A stretch of 32,297 nt of DNA, taken from NCBI GenBank assembly GCA_943370145.1, contig CALRPY020000051.1:1-32297 (forward strand), written 5' to 3'. The first letter of the stretch is position 1. Each line of letters opens with the position of its first letter. The notes below the pieces were generated by a model. The model had not been told where the DNA came from. It saw nothing but the letters and a program-made list of their open reading frames with translations, and ran no database searches. A program made the translations under genes and the position numbers. Source of the DNA: Ga0077536 sp943370145. Its GTDB lineage: Bacteria > Pseudomonadota > Gammaproteobacteria > Ga0077536. Of this stretch, positions 25,042 to 32,177 are shown piece by piece.

Positions 25042-25062
25042 CTACGTAAGCCCAACTACGTA
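25042..25062 (-). promoter_or_regulatory. Tandem FixJ-like binding sites upstream of the FNR-type gene
   Basis: Read on the minus strand, TACGTAG occurs twice, separated by exactly 7 bases, so the repeats start 14 bp apart and sit roughly on adjacent faces of the helix. The region is AT-richer than its surroundings. From memory, the FixJ consensus in Sinorhizobium is GTAMGTAG; both copies match seven of its eight positions (ATACGTAG and TTACGTAG). They lie 97-117 bp before the FNR-type start codon, suitable for activation. fixLJ are encoded next door, so control of this gene by phospho-FixJ is the simplest reading. Confidence 0.6.
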
Positions 25063-25180
25063 TTTCCGGGGCTCGGTGTCCGTGCCCGCAGCCCCATGGT
25101 CCGGGGGAAACCCGACAGACTGTCACGGGCAGCGCCCGGGCCGCGACAGGATGCGCGGGAAGCCGCGCCCACGATAGGCC

Positions 25181-25226
25181 CCACCGGGCAACTGTGTCCC
25201 GCGCTGGGCTCAGACGTTCTGTAGGG
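25181..25226 (+). repeat. Flanking module of palindrome copy 2
   Basis: CCACCGGGCAACTGTGTCCC followed by GCGCTGGGCTCAGACGTTCT and GTAGGG is nearly identical to 28583-28628 and to the minus strand of 90-150. In this copy about 48 bases separate the module from the palindrome at 25275. Confidence 0.85.
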
Positions 25227-25274
25227 TCAAAGCCCTGCCGGCGCTGACAATGGCATCGAGAATCGTCAGCCGAG

Positions 25275-25321
25275 AAAAGAGAAAAGGTGTCAGATTTGAA
25301 ATCTGACACCTTTTCTCTTTT
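25275..25321. repeat. 47-bp perfect palindrome, copy 2 of 6
   Basis: The longest copy: arms of 23 bases (25275-25297 and 25299-25321) with a central G. The core is the same as copy 1, but the symmetry extends outward through AAAAGAG on the left and CTCTTTT on the right. It lies between fnr and fixJ, which run in the same direction, so it could separate the two transcription units. Confidence 0.95.
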
Positions 25322-25478
25322 GTGCCCTCAGGCCGGAGGGGGGCGGGGCTGAGCTCCCCGGCAGGCGCGGGCGCCGGTGTTCGTGTTCGTACGGGCCACC
25401 GAACACCGAGGGGAATGGGATGGACAGGCGCCACCTGGAGGGCACTGCCGCGGCGGCAGCGCATCCCTCAATGCACCG

Positions 25479-25675
25479 TTCTTCGCCGTGTCTTCCGTGC
25501 TCCGTGGCAGCAATGCGACCTCTGGTGCCGCGGACACGCCTGGTTTCACCACGGAGGGCACGGAGGACACTGAGAATACGCATTTTTCGAGCGTGGCCCG
25601 GGCAAAGGCCATGCCTTCGACTGCAGGCTCAGCCCCACTCGAAAAATCCCTGTGTTCTCGGAGTTCTCTGTGGCC
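25479..25675. repeat. Three related ACGGAG-type repeats in alternating orientation
   Basis: 25479-25508 (minus orientation), 25548-25598 (plus) and 25635-25675 (minus) share the pattern CCACGGAGGGCACGGAGGAC followed by ACTGAG and, in the last two, ATTTTTCGAG. Neighbouring units are inverted relative to each other, so the region could fold into stem-loops. A related stretch (GGACACGGAGAACACCGAGG) lies at 28873-28892. This resembles a short dispersed repeat common in proteobacterial intergenic regions (recall, not checked). Confidence 0.7.
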
Positions 25676-25817
25676 CATCAGCATGCGGACACCGGCACCC
25701 GCGTCCACCTGTGATCAGCAGACAGTCCGCCACGGGCGAGGCCGGGCGGCACAGCCATCGTCCGCCCTCATCGGGCTGCCTGCCGGCGGGCAAGGACCTG
25801 CGGAGATACCCCGATGC

Positions 25818-26432
25818 TCAGCTGTAGCCAAGCTTGGCGGTCATGCTGACCAGCTCGGCCAGCGACTTCGCGCCGGTCTTGTGCATGACCTTCGCGCGGT
25901 GGATTTCGACCGTGCGCTCGCTCAGGCCCAGCTCGATGGCGATGACCTTGTTCGCCTGGCCGCGCGCGATCCGGAGCATGACGTCGTGCTCGCGCGGGGT
26001 GAGACCGGCGAAGCGTTCGCGCAGGTGCACCGCCTCGTCCGCCGCGCGGCGTCGGCTGCGATCGAGCTCCAGCGCCTGGAAAATCCGGTCCAGCAGTTCC
26101 TGATCGCGAAACGGCTTTTCGATGAAATCAATCGCGCCTTCGCGCATCGCGTGCACGGCCATCGACACGTCGCCGTGACCGGTGATGAAAATGATGGGCA
26201 GCGGGCAGCCACGCTGCTTGAGCTGCTGCTGCAGTTCGACACCGCTCATGCCGGGCATGCGGATGTCCAGCACCAGGCAGCCACCGGGCTCGGGCGGCAG
26301 CTGCTCGAGGAACTGGCTCGCGGACTCGAAGGTCTTGACCGCAAGCGACACGGACTTCAGCAGCATCGCCAGCGAGCCGCGCACCGCGGCGTCGTCGTCC
26401 ACCACGAAAACCGTCTGTCGTTCGTCGTTCAT
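25818..26432 (-). CDS. fixJ: Response regulator FixJ
   Basis: A 204-residue response regulator. The receiver is complete: VFVVDDDAAVR (acidic pair), phospho-acceptor Asp 56 in LVLDIRMPGMSG, Thr 84 in FITGHGDVSMAV and Lys 106 in FIEKPF. The linker is charged, and the LuxR/GerE helix-turn-helix occupies about 143-195 (GLTPREHDVMLRIARGQANK and LSERTVEIHRAKVMHKTGA). Phosphorylation by FixL under low oxygen would relieve receiver inhibition and allow DNA binding. It starts 15 bp after the fixL stop, in the same operon. Two FixJ-like sites lie upstream of the adjacent FNR-type gene, its likely target. Confidence 0.93.
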   Translation of the reverse strand: MNDERQTVFVVDDDAAVRGSLAMLLKSVSLAVKTFESASQFLEQLPPEPGGCLVLDIRMPGMSGVELQQQLKQRGCPLPIIFITGHGDVSMAVHAMREGAIDFIEKPFRDQELLDRIFQALELDRSRRRAADEAVHLRERFAGLTPREHDVMLRIARGQANKVIAIELGLSERTVEIHRAKVMHKTGAKSLAELVSMTAKLGYS

Positions 26433-26447
26433 GCGTCCCGTTCCGGC

Positions 26448-27962
26448 TCACTCGGTCACGAGCGGCAGCGTGATCACGAAACGTGCGCCGCCGTGCTCAT
26501 TGGTCTGGTATTTCAGCGTGCCCCCATGGGCGGCCACGATCGACTGGCTGATGGACAGGCCCATGCCCATCCCGTCCGGCTTGGTCGTGAAGAACGGGTG
26601 GAACAGTCGCTCGCGGATGGCGTCCGAAACGCCCGGCCCCCAGTCGTCGAATCTGAGTTCATGCGTCGCACCTTCGCCGCGGCTGCTGATTTCGAGCATG
26701 CGCTCGCCCTCGGGCTTCTCGCGCATCGCGTCGATGGCGTTGCGGATGAGGTTGAGGCAGACCTGCTGAAGCTGCACCGCGTCGATCAATACCGTGGGCG
26801 GCGTCGCGTCGAGGCGCAACTCCACGCGCACGCCGGCCTCGCGGGCGTCGGCGGCGGCCAGTTCGAGCACCGAGCGGACGACCTCGTTGAGCGTTGCGAA
26901 CTCCTTGTGGCTTTCGCGCTTGGTGACAAAGGCCCGGATACGCCGTACGACCTGTCCCGCGCGCAGCGCCTGCTCGGCGATCTGCGTGCAGGCCTCCTTC
27001 AAGGTCGCCACGTCGAGCCCTTCCATGTCGAGCAGCCGCTTGGCGGCCTGGGCATGCGTCGCGATTGCGGTCAGGGGCTGGTTGATCTCGTGGGCGATTG
27101 CCGACGCCATCTCTCCCAGCGTCGTGAGCCGGCCGACGTGCGCGAGGTGCTCGCGCGCCTGGCGCGCCACCTCGTCGCTGCGCACCTTCTCCGTTCGATC
27201 GATGACCATGCCGACGATCAGCGGCGTGTTGTCCGAGCGCGACACGAGGCCGACGTGCAGCGACACGTCCAGCACGCCCTCGTCGCGCCGGCGCATCCGG
27301 AGGTCCGCCGCGTGCTCGCTGCCGGTGCCATTCGCGAGATCGGTCACCAGGCTCGTCAGCGCGCGATAGTCGTCGCTGGACAGCAGCTCGATGAAGGACA
27401 TGCCGGCGAGTTCGCGCGCATCGTACTGCAGCATGCGCATCAGCGCGGGGTTGCCGGCGTGGATGATGCCCGGAAATTCAGCGGTGAAGATGCCGATCGG
27501 CACGTTGTCGACGACTTCGCGCAGTTCGTCCTCGCGCGCGCGGATCGTGTCCTCCATCCGCTTGCGCTGCGTGAGGTCGCGAACGAAGCCGACGAACTTG
27601 CGGCCCTCGGAACTGTGCACCTCGCCCACGGCCAGGTCCATCGGGAACTGCTCGCCGTTCTTGCGGCGCGCCGTCACCTCGCGGCCGATGCCGATGATGT
27701 GGCGCTCGCCGGTGTCGAGATACCGCTCGAGGTAGCCATCATGGCGCACGGCTTCGGCGACCGGCATCAGCATCTTGATGTTCTGCCCGATCACTTCGGC
27801 CTCGCCGTAGCCGAAGATGCGTTGGGCGGCCGGATTGAACACTTCGACGAGGCCGCGCTGGTCGATGAGGATCACGCCGTCGACAGCCGCCTGGATCAGG
27901 CCTTCGTACCTGGCTGCGAGGTCGTCGTGCGACCGCGTCCGCGGGTCTCGGTTGCTCATCAA
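26448..27962 (-). CDS. fixL: Haem-PAS oxygen-sensor histidine kinase FixL
   Basis: A 504-residue soluble kinase with no membrane segments. PAS1 (about 15-135) has the FixL haem signature: RHDGYLERY with His 74 as proximal ligand, and HIIGIGREV with Arg 94, 20 residues later, exactly as His200/Arg220 of Bradyrhizobium FixL. PAS2 (about 145-260) lacks this set. HisKA carries LGEMASAIAHEINQPL (phospho-His 291). The ATPase domain has NLIRNAIDAMR (N box), DDWGPGVSD (G1) and FFTTKPDGMGMGLSI (F/G2). Oxygen binding should inhibit the kinase, and low oxygen should drive phosphotransfer to FixJ. It is divergent from the UspA gene across 142 bp. Confidence 0.94.
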   Translation of the reverse strand: MMSNRDPRTRSHDDLAARYEGLIQAAVDGVILIDQRGLVEVFNPAAQRIFGYGEAEVIGQNIKMLMPVAEAVRHDGYLERYLDTGERHIIGIGREVTARRKNGEQFPMDLAVGEVHSSEGRKFVGFVRDLTQRKRMEDTIRAREDELREVVDNVPIGIFTAEFPGIIHAGNPALMRMLQYDARELAGMSFIELLSSDDYRALTSLVTDLANGTGSEHAADLRMRRRDEGVLDVSLHVGLVSRSDNTPLIVGMVIDRTEKVRSDEVARQAREHLAHVGRLTTLGEMASAIAHEINQPLTAIATHAQAAKRLLDMEGLDVATLKEACTQIAEQALRAGQVVRRIRAFVTKRESHKEFATLNEVVRSVLELAAADAREAGVRVELRLDATPPTVLIDAVQLQQVCLNLIRNAIDAMREKPEGERMLEISSRGEGATHELRFDDWGPGVSDAIRERLFHPFFTTKPDGMGMGLSISQSIVAAHGGTLKYQTNEHGGARFVITLPLVTE

Positions 27963-28104
27963 TGGGGTCCCGGGTAGCAGTCCTCAAGGGTAAACAGCGC
28001 GCATCGCGGCGACAAGGGATCGCGCACGGTCGCTTCCGTCAGGCACAGGCGCTATCTTGGTTCATACAGCGGTCGTTCAAGCAGCGGCGACACAAGGGGG
28101 ATAC

Positions 28105-28566
28105 ATGGCCTTTTCGATACACAGGATCCTGGTGCCGATTGACGGATCCGAGGGTGCCCAGCAGGCGGCGGCCCATGCCGGCGATCTGGCGCGGCTCGCG
28201 CGCGCGGGCATTGCCCTGCTGCGCGTGCATAGTCCCGAAATCTACCAGCTCAGCGTGCTGTCGGAGATTCCGCCGCTGACCGATTTCGAATACCTCGAGG
28301 TCATGGAGAAGCAGATGAACGACCCGGCCAAGGACCCGGCGTTCGCACGGGCGCTGGAAGCGCTTGGGACTGTCGAGGGCGGTATCACGCAGCATATCGT
28401 GTGGGGCCAGCCGGCCGAGGCAATCTGCGACTTCGCGGGCGAACAGGGCGTGGATCTCATCGTCATCGGTTCGCGGGGCCGTTCCGTCTTCGCCCAGCTG
28501 GTGCTTGGCAGCACCAGCTCCCAGGTCCTCCACCACGCGCCCTGTCCGGTGCTGCTCGTGCGCTGA
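28105..28566 (+). CDS. Universal stress protein (UspA family)
   Basis: A 153-residue single-domain Usp. HRILVPIDGSEGAQQAAAHA opens the fold, and the C-terminal ATP-binding motif G-x2-G-x9-G-(S/T) is intact (GSRGRSVFAQLVLGSTSSQV), followed by APCPVLLVR. This places it with the ATP-binding group. The ATG at 28105 has AAGGGGG four bases upstream; an earlier in-frame start at 28057 lacks a site. Usp genes are commonly induced by FNR- or FixK-type regulators in low oxygen, and its divergent position beside fixLJ agrees, although I found no TTGAT-N4-ATCAA box in the gap. Confidence 0.92.
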   Translation: MAFSIHRILVPIDGSEGAQQAAAHAGDLARLARAGIALLRVHSPEIYQLSVLSEIPPLTDFEYLEVMEKQMNDPAKDPAFARALEALGTVEGGITQHIVWGQPAEAICDFAGEQGVDLIVIGSRGRSVFAQLVLGSTSSQVLHHAPCPVLLVR

Positions 28567-28581
28567 GGGGTCGGGTCGTCA

Positions 28582-28632
28582 GCCACCGGGCAACGGTGTC
28601 CCGCGCTGCGCTCAGACGGTCTGCAGGGTCCA
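28582..28632 (+). repeat. Flanking module of palindrome copy 3
   Basis: GCCACCGGGCAACGGTGTCC followed by CGCGCTGCGCTCAGACGGTC and TGCAGGGTCCA. It matches the modules at 90-150 (minus strand) and 25181-25226 with only scattered differences. About 24 bases separate it from the palindrome. Confidence 0.85.
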
Positions 28633-28656
28633 AGGCCTGCCGTTTCCGACCATGAC

Positions 28657-28697
28657 GGAGAAAAGGTGTCAGATTTCAAATCTGACACCTTTTCTCC
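28657..28697. repeat. 41-bp perfect palindrome, copy 3 of 6
   Basis: Arms 28657-28676 and 28678-28697 are exact reverse complements around a central C, the opposite base to copies 1, 2, 5 and 6. It lies 90 bp after the UspA stop and could serve as its terminator, since TTTTCTCC follows the stem. Confidence 0.95.
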
Positions 28698-28700
28698 CCT

Positions 28701-28748
28701 CGACGGGCGCCAGCCAGTGGGCAGCGGGAAAGCACTTTCACAGCAACG
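28701..28748 (-). repeat. Inter-palindrome segment shared with 32098-32145
   Basis: The reverse complement of this 48-base segment aligns without gaps to 32098-32145 with 40 of 48 bases identical by eye (both contain GTGAAAGTGC and GGCGCCC). Both lie between two palindrome copies, so the repeat unit may include the palindromes and the sequence between them. Confidence 0.7.
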
Positions 28749-28794
28749 ATCCTGACGCGCGTGCATCACCCGCGCCTGTCGGCGAGCCTGGGGA

Positions 28795-28831
28795 GGAAAA
28801 GGCGTCAGATTTCAAATCTGACACCTTTTCC
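28795..28831. repeat. Imperfect palindrome, copy 4 of 6
   Basis: Same core and central C as copy 3 but with one broken pair: 28803 is C where the symmetric position requires T (GGCGTC against GACACC). It sits 138 bp after copy 3 in the convergent gap and is the only degenerate copy. Confidence 0.93.
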
Positions 28832-28969
28832 CCATGCACTGAACGCCGCACGGTGCCGGCGCTTTTTGCCGCAGGACACGGAGAACACCGAGGATAGAGA
28901 GAAAGCTTGCCCTCGAAGCGTCTGGCGGGTTCTCGGTGGCAATCCGGCGCCGGCAACGCCCCCCCAGGT

Positions 28970-29794
28970 TCAGTTCAGCCGCCGCAGCGCCGCGATGACG
29001 TCGGCGGTCTGCTCGTAGGGCGTCATGTGCGCCCCGCCCGGGATGGTCACCAGGCTCGCGTGCGGCAGGTGCGACTGGAACGCGTGCGCGTAAGGCATCG
29101 GCAACAGGCGGTCCGCGTCCCCCCACACCAGCACGGTCGGCAGCTTTGCCCGATACAGGCGTTCGCTGAGACCGCGTTCGGGAATCGGGAACAGAATCTT
29201 GCCCGCCGTGCCCATGCGCCGCGCGTTCTTCAACAGGAACTCCTGCAGGAAGCCCTCGTCCTGGAAGCGCGCGATGAAGCTGACCAGATCGTCCTGCGTG
29301 CTGCCGAAGTCGTAGCCCTCGGTAATGAATTTCGTGCCCCAGGCGGGGTCGCTGAACAGGAGGTCGGGCAATTCGAAGGGCAGCTTCGCGAAGATGTCCG
29401 GCATCGGGTGTTCGTCCAGCCACAGGCCGGCGGCGCAGATGAGCCCCAGGCCACGGAACGCGCGCGGGTTCAGGCAGGCCATCTCCGCGGCGATCATGCC
29501 GCCCATCGAGTGGCCGACGACGGCCGGCTGCTCGATGCGGAGTTCCTCCATGACGTCGAATCCCCACAGCGTGAAATCGAGCATCGTGCGCAGGTTGTCG
29601 GCGCCCTCGGAGTCGAGGTAACCGGGCAGCGACGGGGCATACACGTGGTAGTGCTCGCCCAGCGCCATCAGGAACGGATCGCCCTCGTACAGGCCGCCCG
29701 CCGAATGCATGTACAGCAGCGGCTTGCCCTGCCCGACTTCGAAGACCCGCGTCTGGGTGCGGCCGCCGCCGGTCGCAATCATGTAGGACTGCAT
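28970..29794 (-). CDS. Alpha/beta hydrolase (meta-cleavage-hydrolase-like)
   Basis: A 274-residue alpha/beta hydrolase. YMHSAGGLYEGDP is the oxyanion region, VVGHSMGGMIAAEMA the nucleophile elbow (Ser 96), LVWGDADRLLPMPYA the acid and IPGGAHMTPYEQ the catalytic His. The pattern resembles carbon-carbon bond hydrolases of aromatic degradation and related esterases, but the substrate cannot be told. Its ATG overlaps the monooxygenase stop by one base (TGATG), so the two proteins are made together and probably act in sequence: oxygenation, then hydrolysis. Confidence 0.9.
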   Translation of the reverse strand: MQSYMIATGGGRTQTRVFEVGQGKPLLYMHSAGGLYEGDPFLMALGEHYHVYAPSLPGYLDSEGADNLRTMLDFTLWGFDVMEELRIEQPAVVGHSMGGMIAAEMACLNPRAFRGLGLICAAGLWLDEHPMPDIFAKLPFELPDLLFSDPAWGTKFITEGYDFGSTQDDLVSFIARFQDEGFLQEFLLKNARRMGTAGKILFPIPERGLSERLYRAKLPTVLVWGDADRLLPMPYAHAFQSHLPHASLVTIPGGAHMTPYEQTADVIAALRRLN

Positions 29795-31035
29795 CAGGCG
29801 ACTCCCTTCAGTTCACGCTCGGGCTGGCGACGATTGGCGATCGGGCGGCACCAGAAGCGGTTGTCGTCGGCATAGTCCGGCCAGAGGTTGCGCAGTTTCG
29901 GCATGACCTTCTCGCCGAACAGGCGCGTCGAGTGACGGACGACCTCGTGCGGCATGCTGCCGAGCGCCATCAGGCAGAACAGGTTGCCGAAGCGCAGATC
30001 CTTGATCATCTCCTCGCACTGCTCGCGCACCGTCTCCGGGCTGCCGCAGATCACGTAGCGCTGGTCGAGCAGTTCCTTCCAGCTGAGCTGGCTCAGGGTT
30101 TTCGCGCCCTTCGGCGTGAACTGCGGGATGGCGCCCTTCTTCAGCGTCTTGATCGTGCGGTAGCCGGGCGCCTCGCCGAAGCCGGGATAGATGTGCAGGC
30201 AGCGGTTGTAGAAGTAGTCGATGTGCTTGCGGTAAAGCTTCTCGGCCTCGGCGTCGGTCTCACCGACGGCGATCACCTGGGCGAAGCCCGCGCGGTAGGG
30301 CGATTCGTCGACCGCGTGCCGTCCCACCTGTTCCCAGTAGCCGCGCATGAGGTCGCGCCCGCGCAGGTAGCCGGAGTAGCTCAGATAGCTGTACGAGTAG
30401 GTGTTCTCGATGCAGAAGTCGTAGGTCTCGACCGAGCCGCCGCCGGGCACGTGGATCGCCGGGTAGGGCTGCTGCACCGGCCGGGGCCAGATGTTGACGT
30501 AGCGGAGCTTGTTGTAGCGCCCGTTGAACGCGAAGGGCTCGCGTTCCGTCCAGGCCCTGATGATCAGTTCATGCGCCTCGGCGTAGCGTTCGCGCGTTTC
30601 GGTCGGAATGGTGCCGTAGGCGTAGTTCGTGTCCATCGACGTGCCGACCGGGAAGCCGCCGACGAAGCGGCCGCCCGACATCACGTCCAGCATCGCCATT
30701 TCTTCCGCCACGCGTACGGCCGGGCTGTACAGCGCGATGGAGTTGCCCAGCACCACGATCGCGGCGCGTGAAGTGCGGCGCGTCAGCGTCGCCGCCATCA
30801 GGTTCGGCGAGGGCATCAGCCCGTAGGCGTTCGAGTGATGTTCGTTGACGCCGATGCCGTCGAAGCCGCACTGCTCGGCGTATTCGAGCTGGTCCAGGTA
30901 GTTGTGGTAGACGTCATGGCCGGCAACGGGGTCGTAGAGCGAATTCGGCAGGTCGACCCACACCGAATGATGCTTCTCGCGAAAGTCCTCGGCGAGGTGC
31001 GGCCACGCCATCAGGTGGAAAAAGGTGAATTTCAT
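29794..31035 (-). CDS. LLM-class flavin-dependent oxidoreductase
   Basis: A 413-residue luciferase-like monooxygenase. MKFTFFHLMAWPHL begins the barrel, followed by QCGFDGIGVNEHHSNAYGLM, the classic E-H-H of luciferase alpha-type enzymes, and then IVVLGNSIALYSPAVRVAEE, LDVMSGGRFVGGFPVGT and YPAIHVPGGGS. The ATG at 31035 has AGGAGC six bases upstream and fits the family. It would use reduced FMN and oxygen; no reductase gene is adjacent. It differs from the monooxygenase at 9082-10413 and belongs to another subfamily. It is coupled to the downstream hydrolase and divergent from the receiver-HPt gene. Confidence 0.92.
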   Translation of the reverse strand: MKFTFFHLMAWPHLAEDFREKHHSVWVDLPNSLYDPVAGHDVYHNYLDQLEYAEQCGFDGIGVNEHHSNAYGLMPSPNLMAATLTRRTSRAAIVVLGNSIALYSPAVRVAEEMAMLDVMSGGRFVGGFPVGTSMDTNYAYGTIPTETRERYAEAHELIIRAWTEREPFAFNGRYNKLRYVNIWPRPVQQPYPAIHVPGGGSVETYDFCIENTYSYSYLSYSGYLRGRDLMRGYWEQVGRHAVDESPYRAGFAQVIAVGETDAEAEKLYRKHIDYFYNRCLHIYPGFGEAPGYRTIKTLKKGAIPQFTPKGAKTLSQLSWKELLDQRYVICGSPETVREQCEEMIKDLRFGNLFCLMALGSMPHEVVRHSTRLFGEKVMPKLRNLWPDYADDNRFWCRPIANRRQPERELKGVA

Positions 31036-31179
31036 CGGCGTGCTCCTGTGTCGGTGCGCGTTGCTGCGACGCAATCTGGCGTGATTCGGGAACGGTCCGA
31101 CTATAGCGCAGGAATTTCCACGCCTCCAAGGCATCGGGTTCGCGTGGCAGACTCGCTGCATGCATGCCCGGCATCCACC

Positions 31180-31911
31180 GTGAACGAACGCGAAGCGCAC
31201 ATACCGCTCCCCTGCACAACCGACGTGCTGCTCGTGTCGGGCAATCGCACGTATGCGAGCGCCGCCCGCCTTGCGCTGGGCGCGCAGGGATGCCGCGTCA
31301 CGACGGCGACGGACGGCGCGGCGGCGCTGGCGCTGACACGGGACGCATGCTTCGCACTGCTGCTCGTCGACGAACGGCTTCCCGACATCGACGGCCCCCG
31401 CTTGCTGACGCGACTGATCGCGCAGGCGCAGGACGCGCCCATCGTCATGCTGATGACGGAATCGTCGGCCGCGGCCACGGCACCTGCGCTGGAGGCCGGC
31501 GCACGCGCCGTTTATCCCAGACCGCCCGGCGCGTCGGGTCTCGCCGGGATCGTCAGGCGTGAGCTGTGCCTGAGTCCGCCGCTGCTCGACGACGCACTCA
31601 TCGATGAACTGCGCGCGACGATCGCGGGGCCCGACGCGCGGGGGGCGCTGCTGACCCGCTTCGAGGGAGAGACGCAGGCGCTGTGGTCGGCTGCGCGCGA
31701 GGCCCTCGTCTCGGGGCAAGCCCAGGTCCTCGCCACCGCCCTGCACCGGTTGCGCGGCGCAACGGCGAGCATCGGTGCACTGGCCTGTGAACGCCGGCTC
31801 GCAGGCCTCGCGATTCGCGAGGACGAGCCGCTGCCCGATCTCGCTGAATGGGAAGCCTGCCACGCGCTGCTCGAGCAGAGCGTCGAGGCACTGCGCAGGG
31901 TCCTCGCCTAG
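31180..31911 (+). CDS. Orphan receiver-HPt protein
   Basis: About 243 residues from a GTG at 31180. The start is uncertain: another GTG lies at 31144 and neither has a clear ribosome binding site. Residues about 14-128 are a receiver with phospho-acceptor Asp 64 (LLVDERLPDIDG) and Thr 93 (VMLMTES). The acidic Mg pair is replaced (LLVSGN) and the conserved Lys is Arg (YPRPPG). Residues about 135-243 are a histidine phosphotransfer domain with LHRLRGATASIGA (His 189). It could be a phosphorelay end piece of a hybrid kinase encoded elsewhere. No kinase is adjacent apart from fixL some 4 kb away. Confidence 0.82.
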   Translation: MNEREAHIPLPCTTDVLLVSGNRTYASAARLALGAQGCRVTTATDGAAALALTRDACFALLLVDERLPDIDGPRLLTRLIAQAQDAPIVMLMTESSAAATAPALEAGARAVYPRPPGASGLAGIVRRELCLSPPLLDDALIDELRATIAGPDARGALLTRFEGETQALWSAAREALVSGQAQVLATALHRLRGATASIGALACERRLAGLAIREDEPLPDLAEWEACHALLEQSVEALRRVLA

Positions 31912-31973
31912 GCTGCGTGCTGGCGGGTTTGCGCGTGGCGTGGTGACCGATGTCGGCGCAGGGGACTGGGGGC

Positions 31974-32010
31974 AGAAAAGGTGTCAGATTTGAAATCTGA
32001 CACCTTTTCT
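31974..32010. repeat. 37-bp perfect palindrome, copy 5 of 6
   Basis: Arms 31974-31991 and 31993-32010 around a central G, identical in sequence to copy 1. It lies 63 bp after the receiver-HPt stop, suitably placed to terminate its transcript. Confidence 0.95.
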
Positions 32011-32177
32011 CAAAGCCATCACCAGCTCCGTTCACGGGGATCACTGTCCGCGCCGAACGTTGCGCTTCCCGCGTCAGCGCAACCTACGGGACGCGTGCGT
32101 TGCCGTGAAAGTGCCTTTCCGGTGCCAACCGGCGGGCGCCCTTCGCTACCGGTTCACGTTGCGCTCGCCACCGGGGC

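Larger units (their letters stand above)
24946..25817. other. 872-bp intergenic region with repeats and FixJ-like sites
   Basis: No credible gene is seen on either strand between the FNR-type gene and fixJ. From left to right it holds the FNR-gene promoter with two TACGTAG sites (25042-25062), a repeat module (25181-25226), palindrome copy 2 (25275-25321), a 9-bp inverted repeat (CGGTGTTCG at 25375-25383 and CGAACACCG at 25400-25408), and three related ACGGAG-type repeats in alternating orientation (25479-25675). The last 140 bp before fixJ show nothing I recognise. Confidence 0.8.
28567..28969. other. 403-bp convergent gap built of repeats
   Basis: This gap between the stops of the UspA gene and the hydrolase contains no gene. 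It is largely repeats: a flanking module (28582-28632), palindromes 3 and 4 (28657-28697 and 28795-28831), a segment shared with the right end of the window (28701-28748), and an ACGGAG-type repeat (about 28870-28900). Hairpins here could end transcription from both sides. Confidence 0.85.

Noticed and set aside
25377..27977. Very long plus-strand open frame (over 860 codons) across fixJ and fixL
   Set aside because: It is antisense to two genes with clear domain structure and has no recognisable protein pattern. High GC keeps the opposite frame open.
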